A stretch of DNA of 64,000 nt, from positions 1 through 64,000 of the forward strand of contig JAFQAS010000049.1 in NCBI GenBank assembly GCA_017399915.1, written 5' to 3'. Origin of the DNA: Muribaculaceae bacterium (lineage in GTDB: Bacteria > Bacteroidota > Bacteroidia > Bacteroidales > Muribaculaceae). Under the pieces are notes generated by a model. The model was given only the letters and a program-made list of their open reading frames with translations, did not search any database and was not told the origin of the DNA. The position numbers and the translations under genes are program-made. Positions 56,689 to 64,000 of this stretch are shown here, in pieces (position 1 is the first letter of the stretch; every line of letters starts with the position of its first letter).

Positions 56689-57915
56689 ATGGCCGACAAT
56701 AACATCTATTCATATCACACACTCGCCAACGGACTTCGCATCGTGCATCGCCAAGCACGGTCGGGAGTGGAATATTGTGGAGTGGCTGTCAACGTGGGCA
56801 GTCGCGATGAAGCTATCGAACATTATGGATTGGCTCACTTTGTGGAGCACACCATATTTAAAGGCACATCGCACCGCCGCGCATGGCACATAATCAACCG
56901 CATGGAGGCTGTGGGAGGCGAACTCAACGCCTACACCACCAAGGAAGAAACAATGCTATACTCGATTTTTCCTTCGGGCAACCTCAACCGTGCCATTGAC
57001 CTTATTGCCGACCTCGTTACTTCGTCACAATTCCCGGCAAACGAGCTCGACAAAGAGCGCGAAGTAGTGGCCGACGAGATAAACTCGTATCTCGACAGCC
57101 CATCAGAAGCGGTGTTTGACGATTTTGAAGATTTGATGTTTGGCGGTTCATCGCTCGGTCATAATATCCTCGGCACAACCGACACTATTGCCACATTCAC
57201 ACCCGAAGTGTGTCGCAACTACCTTGCCCGCTATTACACTGCACCAAACATGGTGTTTTTCTATATGGGAAGTGAACGGCCTTCAAAAGTGTTTAAAATT
57301 GCAGAAAAGCATTTTGGCTCACTCTCCAACCAATTAGCGCCTATTAATCGCGTTATTCCCTCTAAAGTGGCCACATTTGACATCAAACGCGACCTTGGCA
57401 ACCACCAATGCCACACTATAATAGGCAGCCGCATTGAAGGCATGTATTCCGAGCAGCGTTACCCCACCGCCCTATTCACCAACATAGTTGGTGGTCCGGG
57501 TATGAATTCATTGCTAAACATTTCACTTCGTGAACGCCGTGGATTAGTATACACCGTGGAAGCGTCATCGGCGATGTTTACCGATAGCGGCGCTTTCGCC
57601 ATATACTTTGGTTGCGACCATAACGATCTCAATCGTTGCCGAAGATTGATTATAAACCAACTCGACTCATTAGCATCAAAAGCCCTCACATCAAAACAGA
57701 TAGAGGCCGCTAAGAAACAATACCTCGGCCAACTTATCGTGGCTTCGGAAAACCGCGAACAAGCAGCCATCACCACCGGTCGTTCAATGCTCTACCACAA
57801 CCATGTGGCATCAAACGACGAAGTACTCGACCGCATCAACGCCATCACACCCGAGCAAGTGCGCCAAGTAGCCGAATCAATCGCAAAAAACATTTCTACA
57901 CTTTCGTTTACATAA
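56689..57915 (+). CDS. M16-family zinc peptidase
   Basis: A 408-residue protein with the inverted zinc motif HFVEH (about residues 46-50) and the downstream Glu in EREVVADEINSYLDS. The C-terminal half has the usual RRGLVYTVEA strand. Lengths of 400-430 residues are typical of processing-peptidase-like M16B members that work as dimers or with an inactive partner. No signal peptide, so probably cytoplasmic. It lies 8 bp after ispG. Confidence 0.93.
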   Translation: MADNNIYSYHTLANGLRIVHRQARSGVEYCGVAVNVGSRDEAIEHYGLAHFVEHTIFKGTSHRRAWHIINRMEAVGGELNAYTTKEETMLYSIFPSGNLNRAIDLIADLVTSSQFPANELDKEREVVADEINSYLDSPSEAVFDDFEDLMFGGSSLGHNILGTTDTIATFTPEVCRNYLARYYTAPNMVFFYMGSERPSKVFKIAEKHFGSLSNQLAPINRVIPSKVATFDIKRDLGNHQCHTIIGSRIEGMYSEQRYPTALFTNIVGGPGMNSLLNISLRERRGLVYTVEASSAMFTDSGAFAIYFGCDHNDLNRCRRLIINQLDSLASKALTSKQIEAAKKQYLGQLIVASENREQAAITTGRSMLYHNHVASNDEVLDRINAITPEQVRQVAESIAKNISTLSFT

Positions 57916-57970
57916 TATGTGAAGTCGCATTTTAGCGAAATAGGCACATATAATTGAAACGAAAAATGAG

Positions 57971-58000
57971 TGTAGGGATACGGCGTGCCCTGTCCATACA
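57971..58000. repeat. Imperfect inverted repeat, possible small dispersed element
   Basis: TGTAGGGATA and TGTCCATACA bracket a GC-rich core CGGCGTGCCC; the ends pair at 8 of 10 positions. The look is that of short dispersed palindromic elements in bacterial intergenic regions. No second copy was found in this window. Confidence 0.4.
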
Positions 58001-58034
58001 AAATCTAAATTCCATTCCTTTTTCCTCTTTTTCA

Positions 58035-58068
58035 AATTGGGAACTAATTGGGAACACATTTTGTGTTC
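58035..58068. promoter_or_regulatory. Tandem AATTGGGAACT element and adjoining dyad (site 1)
   Basis: The 21-nt element at 58035-58055 is built of AATTGGGAACT followed by AATTGGGAAC. It runs into a perfect 7-bp inverted repeat, GAACACA and TGTGTTC, spaced by 3 nt (58052-58068). The same 21-nt element occurs at 60163-60183, upstream of the BspA-like gene. A role as operator is inferred. Confidence 0.55.
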
Positions 58069-58142
58069 AATTTCATTAAATAGAACATAATTTTGGTGTA
58101 AAATTTCAATTTACTTCAAAAAACATAGTTTATCATATCATT

Positions 58143-58176
58143 TTTGATATTCTTAAAATTTAATTCGTTAAATTTG
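58143..58176 (+). promoter_or_regulatory. Promoter upstream of the neuB remnant and TPR/HTH regulator
   Basis: TTTG (58143-58146), 22 nt, TAAATTTG (58169-58176). Both boxes are exact; spacing is one base longer than usual. It would drive the regulator gene with a leader of about 240 nt that spans the neuB remnant. A second -7-like box, TAATTTTG, lies at 58088-58095. Confidence 0.55.
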
Positions 58177-58260
58177 CAAAAGACACTATCTAAAGCCATG
58201 ACTGCTATCAGTTATTTATATTATCCATGTTCCGACATTGCCACTTCGGGGGCGTTGACG

Positions 58261-58417
58261 CATCGATATTATGTGCGTGATTATCTCGGCAGGAGAAATC
58301 TTTACCGAAGAGAATCTCACCGTAAAACGCCCTGGCGGCATCTCCCCCATGCGTTGGGACGAAATCATCGGCACCCCCGCCACTCGCAACTACCTCCCCG
58401 ACGAAATGATAGAATAA
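58261..58417 (+). pseudogene. C-terminal remnant of a NeuB/LegI-type nonulosonate synthase
   Basis: Codons up to the stop at 58415-58417 encode SAGEIFTEENLTVKRPGGIS followed by PMRWDEIIGTPATRNYLPDE, the C-terminal antifreeze-like (SAF) domain of N-acetylneuraminate/legionaminate synthases. Just upstream, the sequence in the other frame reads RYYVRD, the strand that normally comes before this motif. Removing one T in GTGCGTGATTATC (58273-58285) joins the frames as YYVRDISAGEIF, so a one-base insertion is likely. Everything N-terminal, including the catalytic barrel, is missing. It ends 9 bp before the regulator gene. I see the match by eye and have no alignment score. Confidence 0.78.
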
Positions 58418-58426
58418 CGATATAAC

Positions 58427-60130
58427 ATGAAGCATCTATTTACTCTCATATTAACCCTTCTACTATTCACCGCCTGTGGCGAGAGCAAGCGTAATAGCCA
58501 ATTGCTCGAACGAGCAGAAACTATTATGAACGACAGTTGCGATGTGGCATTGTCTATGCTCCAAGATAGTATCAACCCAAAAACACTAACAACCGAGCGT
58601 GGTCGTGCCATTTATGCCGTTTTGCTTTCGCAAGCCCTCGACAAAAACTACATCGACCTTACATCCGACTCTATCATAGCCCCTGCAGTAGAATATTTTG
58701 CCAATGGCGACAATCCTCATTATGCTATGCTCACGCATTATTATCATGGGAAGATATTGTTAAATCAAAACAAACTCTCCGACGCAATTATTTCATGTAC
58801 AAAAGCCGAAAACTTCGCAAAAGAGCTAAATGATGATTTTTATTTAGGTCTTATTTATGGGACAATAGCTAAAACCTATTCTCTAACACATAATCATAAT
58901 GAAGACATTAAGTATAGCCAACTCAGCCATTCTCATTTTAGCAAAATCAATAAACAACCGCATAAAAAATATGCATACTTCTCATTGGCAATTGCATATA
59001 ATAACAACGGTAATTTCAACGAAAGTGAAACTATATATAAAGAACTGATTGACTCTGCTACATTCAACTGTGACACGATATTTCTTATTGAAGTTTTAGA
59101 ATCTTATTCTCATATTTTATGGTATAATCAAAAAACTTCACAAGCTAAACAAATTCTTAAATCATTACATTGTGACTATAAGCATCAGCTATCAGCAAAA
59201 TCGTTAGCTCATTTATCCGAGATGTATTCTAATGAGGGGAAACAAGATAGTGCAACCTATTTTTTAGCTTCTGCAAAAAATAAAGCAGCCATTTTAACAG
59301 ATAGTATTGCTCTTACCCGAGCGGAATACAATATTTCTTTTGACAAAAAAGAATATCTAAATGCTATTTATTCTCTTCAAACTCAAATAAAACGATTAAA
59401 CACATCAACTGAGAAAGTTTGGGAACAATCGGTAATGACCCTTCAACGTGATTATTTTGAGAGCCAAGCTAAAAATGCAAATTTAGAAGTCAATTCTAAG
59501 AAAAATCAGATTATATTAATTGTTATTATTTCAGTTGCCATATTATTTATTGCCATTTTCATGATATATGCCCTCCGAATGAGAAATAAGGCACAACAAG
59601 AGCGTATTAATCGTATTCTTAACGAGCATTATCAATCTCAAAACCTTATTTCAAATGCCGAAAACCGAATAAGCGAACTTGAACATCTTTTGGCAAATGA
59701 AACTAACAAATCGCAAAGCCTTATCAATGAGTTAGCAATTCAACAAGACGCATTGCAATTATACTACCAACAAGCAAAACTCCGAGAGGAAGCAACTGAT
59801 AATATTGATTCATCTGATATCGTTATTCTCTTTCGTCAAATTTTAGCAAAAAACTCAAACCCCACTAAAGAAGATTGGGAACAACTTGATAAATATATTA
59901 ATCAACAATTTCCAGGCTTTAAAAAAATTTTGTATAACCTAACAAAGTTAAGCGAAATAGAATATCAAGTGTGCCTACTTTTAAAAAGCAAATTTTCTCC
60001 AACTGAAATTACAAAATTGGTCAATTTAAGCAAGAGTGGATTGGGAAATGCTCGAAAAAGACTATTCGTTAAAGCATTCAAAACCGACGGAACGGCCTCT
60101 GACTGGGATAAATTCATCATTTCTCTTTAA
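58427..60130 (+). CDS. TPR lipoprotein-type membrane regulator with C-terminal HTH
   Basis: A 567-residue protein. The signal sequence ends in a lipobox-like LLFTAC (Cys17). TPR-like helical repeats cover about 40-330 (AYFSLAIAYNNNGNFNESET). One membrane span at about 366-385 (IILIVIISVAILFIAIFMIY) leads to a cytoplasmic coiled coil (about 390-455) and a C-terminal domain with a LuxR/sigma-4-like helix-turn-helix near 520-555 (LSEIEYQVCLLLKSKFSPTE, KLVNLSKSGLGNARKRLF). This architecture is typical of Bacteroidales sensors that control surface-protein genes. Its target may be the BspA-like gene that follows, since both have the same upstream 21-nt element. Confidence 0.85.
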   Translation: MKHLFTLILTLLLFTACGESKRNSQLLERAETIMNDSCDVALSMLQDSINPKTLTTERGRAIYAVLLSQALDKNYIDLTSDSIIAPAVEYFANGDNPHYAMLTHYYHGKILLNQNKLSDAIISCTKAENFAKELNDDFYLGLIYGTIAKTYSLTHNHNEDIKYSQLSHSHFSKINKQPHKKYAYFSLAIAYNNNGNFNESETIYKELIDSATFNCDTIFLIEVLESYSHILWYNQKTSQAKQILKSLHCDYKHQLSAKSLAHLSEMYSNEGKQDSATYFLASAKNKAAILTDSIALTRAEYNISFDKKEYLNAIYSLQTQIKRLNTSTEKVWEQSVMTLQRDYFESQAKNANLEVNSKKNQIILIVIISVAILFIAIFMIYALRMRNKAQQERINRILNEHYQSQNLISNAENRISELEHLLANETNKSQSLINELAIQQDALQLYYQQAKLREEATDNIDSSDIVILFRQILAKNSNPTKEDWEQLDKYINQQFPGFKKILYNLTKLSEIEYQVCLLLKSKFSPTEITKLVNLSKSGLGNARKRLFVKAFKTDGTASDWDKFIISL

Positions 60131-60162
60131 TTAATATTCAAGCACTTACAATATTACCCTAA

Positions 60163-60203
60163 AATTGGGAACTAATTGGGAACTAAAAAATAGTGTGTTT
60201 CCC
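60163..60203. promoter_or_regulatory. Tandem AATTGGGAACT element and dyad (site 2)
   Basis: The same 21-nt sequence as at 58035-58055 is followed by a GGGAA ... TTCCC inverted repeat. It lies about 230 nt before the BspA-like start and just after the regulator gene ends. Likely a binding site of the same factor as site 1. Confidence 0.55.
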
Positions 60204-60296
60204 ATAAATAGGCTATAGATTTGCAGTGTTGCTAAAATTATCCAATTTTAATAATTAAAATATCTGTTAAAAAGTATTATTATGTTAATAAATCTA

Positions 60297-60305
60297 CCCC
60301 CCCCC
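60297..60305. repeat. Homopolymer run of nine C
   Basis: Nine consecutive C bases in otherwise very AT-rich DNA, 110 nt before the BspA-like start codon. Long C or G runs upstream of surface genes can vary in length by slippage. Confidence 0.8.
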
Positions 60306-60376
60306 ATGAGTTTTAATTTTTGTTAAAATCTCCAATTTTTCTCCTAAAATCATATTAAATTTCAAATTATTACTTT

Positions 60377-60384
60377 TAAATTTG
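60377..60384 (+). promoter_or_regulatory. -7 element for the BspA-like gene
   Basis: TAAATTTG fits TAnnTTTG and lies 30 nt before the start codon at 60415. No TTTG is seen at the -33 place, which may mean activator dependence. Confidence 0.5.
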
Positions 60385-60414
60385 GAACAATAATAACAGC
60401 AAAACCATACCATT

Positions 60415-62172
60415 ATGAAAAAGCAATCAATTATTTCAAAAGCATTACTTACAATTTCGCTAATGCTAACCACATGCCTATCAACATTGGCTCACAACTT
60501 TGAAGTCGATGGGATTTATTACAAAATTATTTCTCAAACTGATAAAACGGCATGCGTTACATATCAAGGTGCTGAATATTACTATTACGAAAACGAATAT
60601 AGTGGAGATATTGTAATTCCATCTACTGTCACCGTTGAGGACATTACTTTTTCAGTAATTGGCATTGACGCCTATACATTCTATAATTGCACTGGAGTTA
60701 CATCTATTAGCATCCCAAAAACAATCACTAAAATCGGTGATTTTGCATTCTATAATACAGCGTGGTTTAATAGTCAGCCCGACGGAGTGTTGTATTTAGA
60801 TGATTGCTGTGTAGGCTGTAAGGGATTTGCGCCAACAGGTGCATTAACGATAAAAGATGGTACTCGCTTAATTATCAACAAAGGATTTTACAAATTTGCC
60901 GACATTACTGAATTAACCATACCTAATTCTGTTGAAACTATTGGGGACTACGCATTTTATGAATGTAAAGGATTAAAATCGGCTGATTTGGGTAATTCGG
61001 TTGCATATCTTGGAGATGCAGCATTTAGTTATTGTGAAAACTTATCGTCAATATCAATTCCTAACTCTGTTACTAAAATTGGCTACTATGCATTTTCTGG
61101 TTGTTTAGGATTGAAAGATGTTTCTATAGGAAATTCGGTCATAGAAATTGATGAACAAGCATTCCAAGATTGCAAAAGTTTGGCTAACATTACAATTCCC
61201 AACTCGGTAACTACTATCGGTGTTTCAGCATTCAACGGATGCTCTAATTTAGAGTCGGTAACAATAGGTAATTCTGTTACAGATATTGGCAGTTGGACTT
61301 TCTACAATTGTTCTAAATTAAAAAGCATTGACATTCCAAATTCAGTTGTTAGACTTGAAAATAATGCATTTGATGGATGTACAAGTTTGAAATCGGCAAA
61401 TATCGGCAACTCTACTATTGATATTTCCCGTTCTACGTTCAAAAACTGCACAAGTTTAGAAACTGTTTCTTTAGGGAATTCGATTAGTAATATTGGCGAC
61501 AATGCTTTCTACAATTGCTATAACTTAAAATCAATAGAACTTCCAAACTCAATTAATATTATTGGTGACCATGCGTTCTATAACTGTGGAGGTTTGACCT
61601 CAATAGACATTCCAAATTCAGTTATAGAAATTAGAGATTATGCGTTTCTTTTTTGTTACGGATTAACCGAAGTTAATATACCTAATTCAGTTTCTTCAAT
61701 TGGATTTAATGTGTTTGGATATTGTGAGAATTTGACCGAAATCGTCATACCTAATTCAGTTGAAAAAATTGGAGGGCGAGCATTTAGCGATTGCTATAAC
61801 TTAAGAAAAGTAACTTTAGGAAGTTCTCTTACCGATATTGGTTCTGAAGCGTTCTATGGGTGTACATTAACATCAATAGTATCACTCAATATGACTCCTC
61901 CTTGGTGCAATGGAAATGGTGTATTTGAAGGCTCTTATGATGCCCTACTTGAAGTACCCGAAGGAGCTTATGACAGTTATTCATCGGCTCGTGAATGGAG
62001 TAAATTCACAAACATTCAAGAAATCGCAGGGGTTGAAGATATCGAAGCCGACAATAATGCTGTAGAGGTGATTCGCTATGATATTTATGGTCGCAAACTT
62101 TCTGAACCTACCAAGGGCATCAATATCGTAAAAATGAGCGACGGCACAACTCGCAAGGTTATTGTGAAATAA
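60415..62172 (+). CDS. BspA-like leucine-rich repeat surface protein
   Basis: A 585-residue secreted protein. Signal peptide 1-26 (MLTTCLSTLA), a short N-terminal domain with FEVDGIYYKIISQTDK, then about 17 LRR_5 repeats of 23 residues over about 75-500 (VTSISIPKTITKIGDFAFYN). A C-terminal segment follows (about 540-585) with VIRYDIYGRKLSEPTKGINI, a short Por/T9SS-like tail. BspA-type proteins bind host proteins or mediate aggregation in oral Bacteroidota. It follows the TPR/HTH regulator and shares its upstream element, so it is likely its target. The first gene of the window is of the same family. Confidence 0.93.
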   Translation: MKKQSIISKALLTISLMLTTCLSTLAHNFEVDGIYYKIISQTDKTACVTYQGAEYYYYENEYSGDIVIPSTVTVEDITFSVIGIDAYTFYNCTGVTSISIPKTITKIGDFAFYNTAWFNSQPDGVLYLDDCCVGCKGFAPTGALTIKDGTRLIINKGFYKFADITELTIPNSVETIGDYAFYECKGLKSADLGNSVAYLGDAAFSYCENLSSISIPNSVTKIGYYAFSGCLGLKDVSIGNSVIEIDEQAFQDCKSLANITIPNSVTTIGVSAFNGCSNLESVTIGNSVTDIGSWTFYNCSKLKSIDIPNSVVRLENNAFDGCTSLKSANIGNSTIDISRSTFKNCTSLETVSLGNSISNIGDNAFYNCYNLKSIELPNSINIIGDHAFYNCGGLTSIDIPNSVIEIRDYAFLFCYGLTEVNIPNSVSSIGFNVFGYCENLTEIVIPNSVEKIGGRAFSDCYNLRKVTLGSSLTDIGSEAFYGCTLTSIVSLNMTPPWCNGNGVFEGSYDALLEVPEGAYDSYSSAREWSKFTNIQEIAGVEDIEADNNAVEVIRYDIYGRKLSEPTKGINIVKMSDGTTRKVIVK

Positions 62173-62189
62173 CAATATCACATATTTAA

Positions 62190-62229
62190 CGACAAAAGGT
62201 ATTGCTATCATGGGCGATACCTTTTGTCG
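62190..62229 (+). terminator. Terminator after the BspA-like gene
   Basis: CGACAAAAGGTAT (62190-62203 region) pairs with ATACCTTTTGTCG (62217-62229), a 13-bp perfect stem. The following TATCATCTT is a weak T tail. Confidence 0.75.
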
Positions 62230-62441
62230 TATCATCTTAATCACATTTTTCCAACATAAGGGGTCGTTTTTTTGTTTTTTTTCATTAATGTGGCTATTTG
62301 AGCAGAGTAGCGAGTTTACTGTATTGATGTGGTGATTATTGCAGAGGATTGCCCTTTATTCCTCATTTTTTATCCAAAAAGGGTTAAAATAGTGATTATG
62401 TGCTATAAAATTAGTACCTTCGTGGTTATATTTGATATTAT

Positions 62442-63449
62442 ATGAAAATCGGAGATATTGATTTAGGAAATCGTCCTGTGATGTTGGCACCCATGGAAGA
62501 TGTCACCGACCTTTCTTTCCGCTTGATTTGCAAAGAACAAGGGGCAGATATGGTATATACCGAATTTGTGTCGGCCGACGCACTCATACGCAACATCAAT
62601 TCCACTACTCGCAAGCTCTCAATCGACCCCGGAGAACGTCCCACTGCCATTCAGATTTATGGCCGTGAAGTGGGACCAATGGTTGAAGCGGCAAAGATTG
62701 TGGAAGAAGCACGTCCCGATATTCTCGATATCAATTTTGGTTGCCCTGTGAAGAAAGTGGCAGGGAAAGGAGCCGGAGCCGGAATGCTTCGCGACATTCC
62801 AAAGATGCTCGAGATAACACGCGCGGTGGTTGATGCCGTAAAAATCCCTGTTACGGTAAAGACCCGATTGGGTTGGGATCACAACAGCAAAATCATCGTA
62901 GAACTCGCCGAGCAGCTTCAAGACTGTGGCATAAAGGCGTTGACAGTGCATGGTCGCACACGCTCCCAAATGTATACCGGCAGTGCCGACTGGGAAATGA
63001 TAGCACGCGTGAAAGAAAATCCCCGATTGACAATTCCCCTCATAGGCAATGGCGACATCACCACTCCCGAACAAGTGGTGGAAGCCTTTGACCGCTATGG
63101 TGTCGACGGAGTGATGGTGGGTAGAGCCTCAATAGGCGCTCCATGGATTTTCCACGACATGAAGCAGATGCTTCTCTCCGGCGAGCGAGGCGAAGAGTTA
63201 CCTATTGCCGAAAAGTTTAAAATCCTACGCCGACAAATCACCGAGAGCATCGACCGCATCGATGAATATCGCGGGATACTCCATATTCGTCGCCACTTGG
63301 CAGCATCGCCATTGTTTAAAGGCATACCATTCTTCCGCGACACTCGCATTGCCATGCTCCGTGCCGACAATTTCGCCGAACTCGACGAAATACTGCATCG
63401 CATTGAAACAGAAATAATTCCAAATATAAAATCCACTTCTATCAATTAG
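62442..63449 (+). CDS. dusB: tRNA-dihydrouridine synthase (DusB/NifR3 family)
   Basis: A 335-residue flavoenzyme that reduces uridine in tRNA D-loops. Family motifs: VMLAPMEDVTDLSFRLIC with the FMN-binding start, DINFGCPVKKVAGKGAGAGM with the catalytic Cys, TVHGRTRSQMYTGSADW and GNGDITTPE. Length is usual. A near-consensus TACCTTCG box lies at 62414-62421, giving a short leader. It precedes a GIN-domain gene by 33 bp. Confidence 0.95.
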   Translation: MKIGDIDLGNRPVMLAPMEDVTDLSFRLICKEQGADMVYTEFVSADALIRNINSTTRKLSIDPGERPTAIQIYGREVGPMVEAAKIVEEARPDILDINFGCPVKKVAGKGAGAGMLRDIPKMLEITRAVVDAVKIPVTVKTRLGWDHNSKIIVELAEQLQDCGIKALTVHGRTRSQMYTGSADWEMIARVKENPRLTIPLIGNGDITTPEQVVEAFDRYGVDGVMVGRASIGAPWIFHDMKQMLLSGERGEELPIAEKFKILRRQITESIDRIDEYRGILHIRRHLAASPLFKGIPFFRDTRIAMLRADNFAELDEILHRIETEIIPNIKSTSIN

Positions 63450-63482
63450 TATTTATCTACAGTCTAAATATATTAATCGATT

Positions 63483-64000
63483 ATGAAAAATTTCATTTTA
63501 GCAATCATTGTCACTCTATTTGCATCGATAACAGCAAATGCTCAAGAAGAAAAGCTTAAACGTTATGAACTCGATGTGGCCGACTTCACTGAGCTAAAAG
63601 TAGTGCATAGCATCAACGTGAGATATGTCAACAACCCCGACTCGGCAGGGCGTGCTGTATTTATTGCGCCCGACAAGCATGTGTCGATGTTCATGTTTAA
63701 CAACACCAAGAATCGTTTAGAGATTCAAATCGCAACCGATGACGTCAATCTCACCAACGCACCCACTATCACGGTATATTCTAAATTCCTCTCTAAAGTG
63801 GAAAACAGTGGCGATTCTACCGTTACACTTGTATCGGTAGCTCCAACACCCAAGTTTAACGCTCGCCTTATTGGCAACGGACGAATCGTTGCTCACGACC
63901 TCGATATCACCGAATTAAACGCATCGCTTTCAACCGGAAACGGACAACTCATTCTTTTCGGCAAATGCAAAAATGCCAAACTCAGCTGCACCGGCACCGG
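63483..64000 (+). CDS. GIN-domain (DUF2807-like) exported protein, cut by window edge
   Basis: An open frame from the ATG at 63483 to the window end, at least 172 codons. Signal peptide (ILAIIVTLFASITANA), then a repetitive beta structure: FTELKVVHSINVRYV, SKFLSKVENSGDSTVTL and SLSTGNGQLILFG. This matches the head GIN/DUF2807 beta-helix domain of Bacteroidota. Exported proteins of this family have unknown roles. The 3' end is not visible. Confidence 0.88.
   Translation, partial: MKNFILAIIVTLFASITANAQEEKLKRYELDVADFTELKVVHSINVRYVNNPDSAGRAVFIAPDKHVSMFMFNNTKNRLEIQIATDDVNLTNAPTITVYSKFLSKVENSGDSTVTLVSVAPTPKFNARLIGNGRIVAHDLDITELNASLSTGNGQLILFGKCKNAKLSCTGT

Larger units (their letters stand above)
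57916..58260. other. Regulatory gap between the M16 peptidase and the neuB remnant
   Basis: No gene is called here. The section holds, in order: a possible weak hairpin with ATATGTG/CACATAT arms, a 30-nt imperfect inverted repeat (57971-58000), a tandem AATTGGGAACT element (58035-58055), a GAACACA/TGTGTTC dyad (58052-58068) and a promoter (58143-58176). Confidence 0.6.
60131..60414. other. Regulatory gap before the BspA-like gene
   Basis: Holds the second AATTGGGAACT tandem element (60163-60183), a GGGAA/TTCCC dyad (60178-60182 and 60199-60203), a TAGATTTG -7-like box (60216-60223), a run of nine C bases (60297-60305) and a TAAATTTG box (60377-60384). No small gene is credible; the ATG right after the C run is closed by TAA after three codons. 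Confidence 0.6.

Noticed and set aside
58144-58425. 93-codon plus-strand frame before the TPR/HTH regulator
   Set aside because: Its second half is a wrong-frame reading of the neuB remnant; only its RYYVRD segment belongs to that remnant.

Overview
The window looks like a chromosome segment of a gut-type Bacteroidales bacterium, most like the Muribaculaceae, though the family is inferred and not proven. The evidence is: AT-rich genes; Bacteroidota-type promoters (TTTG, about 20 nt, TAnnTTTG); BspA-type leucine-rich-repeat surface proteins at both ends; DUF6242/DUF6089-type envelope genes next to uppS and bamA; long-form ispG; and several very large secreted proteins sharing a short C-terminal tail. 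No tRNA, rRNA, CRISPR array or intact insertion sequence was seen.

Layout. 1-748: a truncated BspA-like gene (minus), then about 885 bp without a credible gene that holds a 215-bp tandem duplication. 1.6-3.1 kb: ECF sigma factor, membrane protein (probable anti-sigma) and Spy/CpxP-like periplasmic protein, reading as an envelope-stress operon. 3.2-8.9 kb: a giant alpha-2-macroglobulin-like protein. 9.2-20.6 kb: two giant tandem GHL10 (family-10 glycosidase-like) proteins with Fn3-like and propeller-like repeats. 20.7-29.6 kb: ribD, then an envelope run (DUF6242, DUF6089, uppS, bamA, two ompH/skp genes) and murI. 29.7-31.7 kb (minus): prmC-recX-comF. 31.9-34.8 kb (plus): PP2C phosphatase, a membrane-anchored Asp/Ser-repeat protein and an L,D-transpeptidase. 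34.8-42.2 kb (minus): a tightly packed run of PQQ-propeller lipoprotein, esterase, three nonulosonic-acid (sialic/legionaminic type) genes, obg and pgeF. A 56-residue ferredoxin and a multi-CBM alpha-amylase follow, both minus. 46.9-47.7 kb: a zeta-toxin-like kinase overlapping a small putative antitoxin, divergent from a coiled-coil/MgtC/antiporter run. 52-58 kb: rpoN, a PAP2-like protein, purE, ispG and an M16 peptidase. 58.2-62.2 kb: a frameshifted C-terminal stub of a NeuB-type synthase, a TPR/HTH membrane regulator and a second BspA-like protein. 62.4 kb to the end: dusB and the start of a GIN-domain (DUF2807) protein.

Most of the window is envelope biology: outer-membrane assembly, cell-wall precursors and recycling, and surface or secreted polymer-binding proteins. 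The observations most worth a second look are: (1) the nonulosonate genes at 36.8-39.7 kb, which lack a synthase, together with a NeuB-family stub carrying an apparent one-base insertion at 58.3 kb; (2) a 21-nt element present in front of both the TPR/HTH regulator and the BspA-like gene, plus a C9 tract before the latter; (3) the reversed-order zeta-kinase/71-residue pair; and (4) the paired giant GHL10-propeller proteins.
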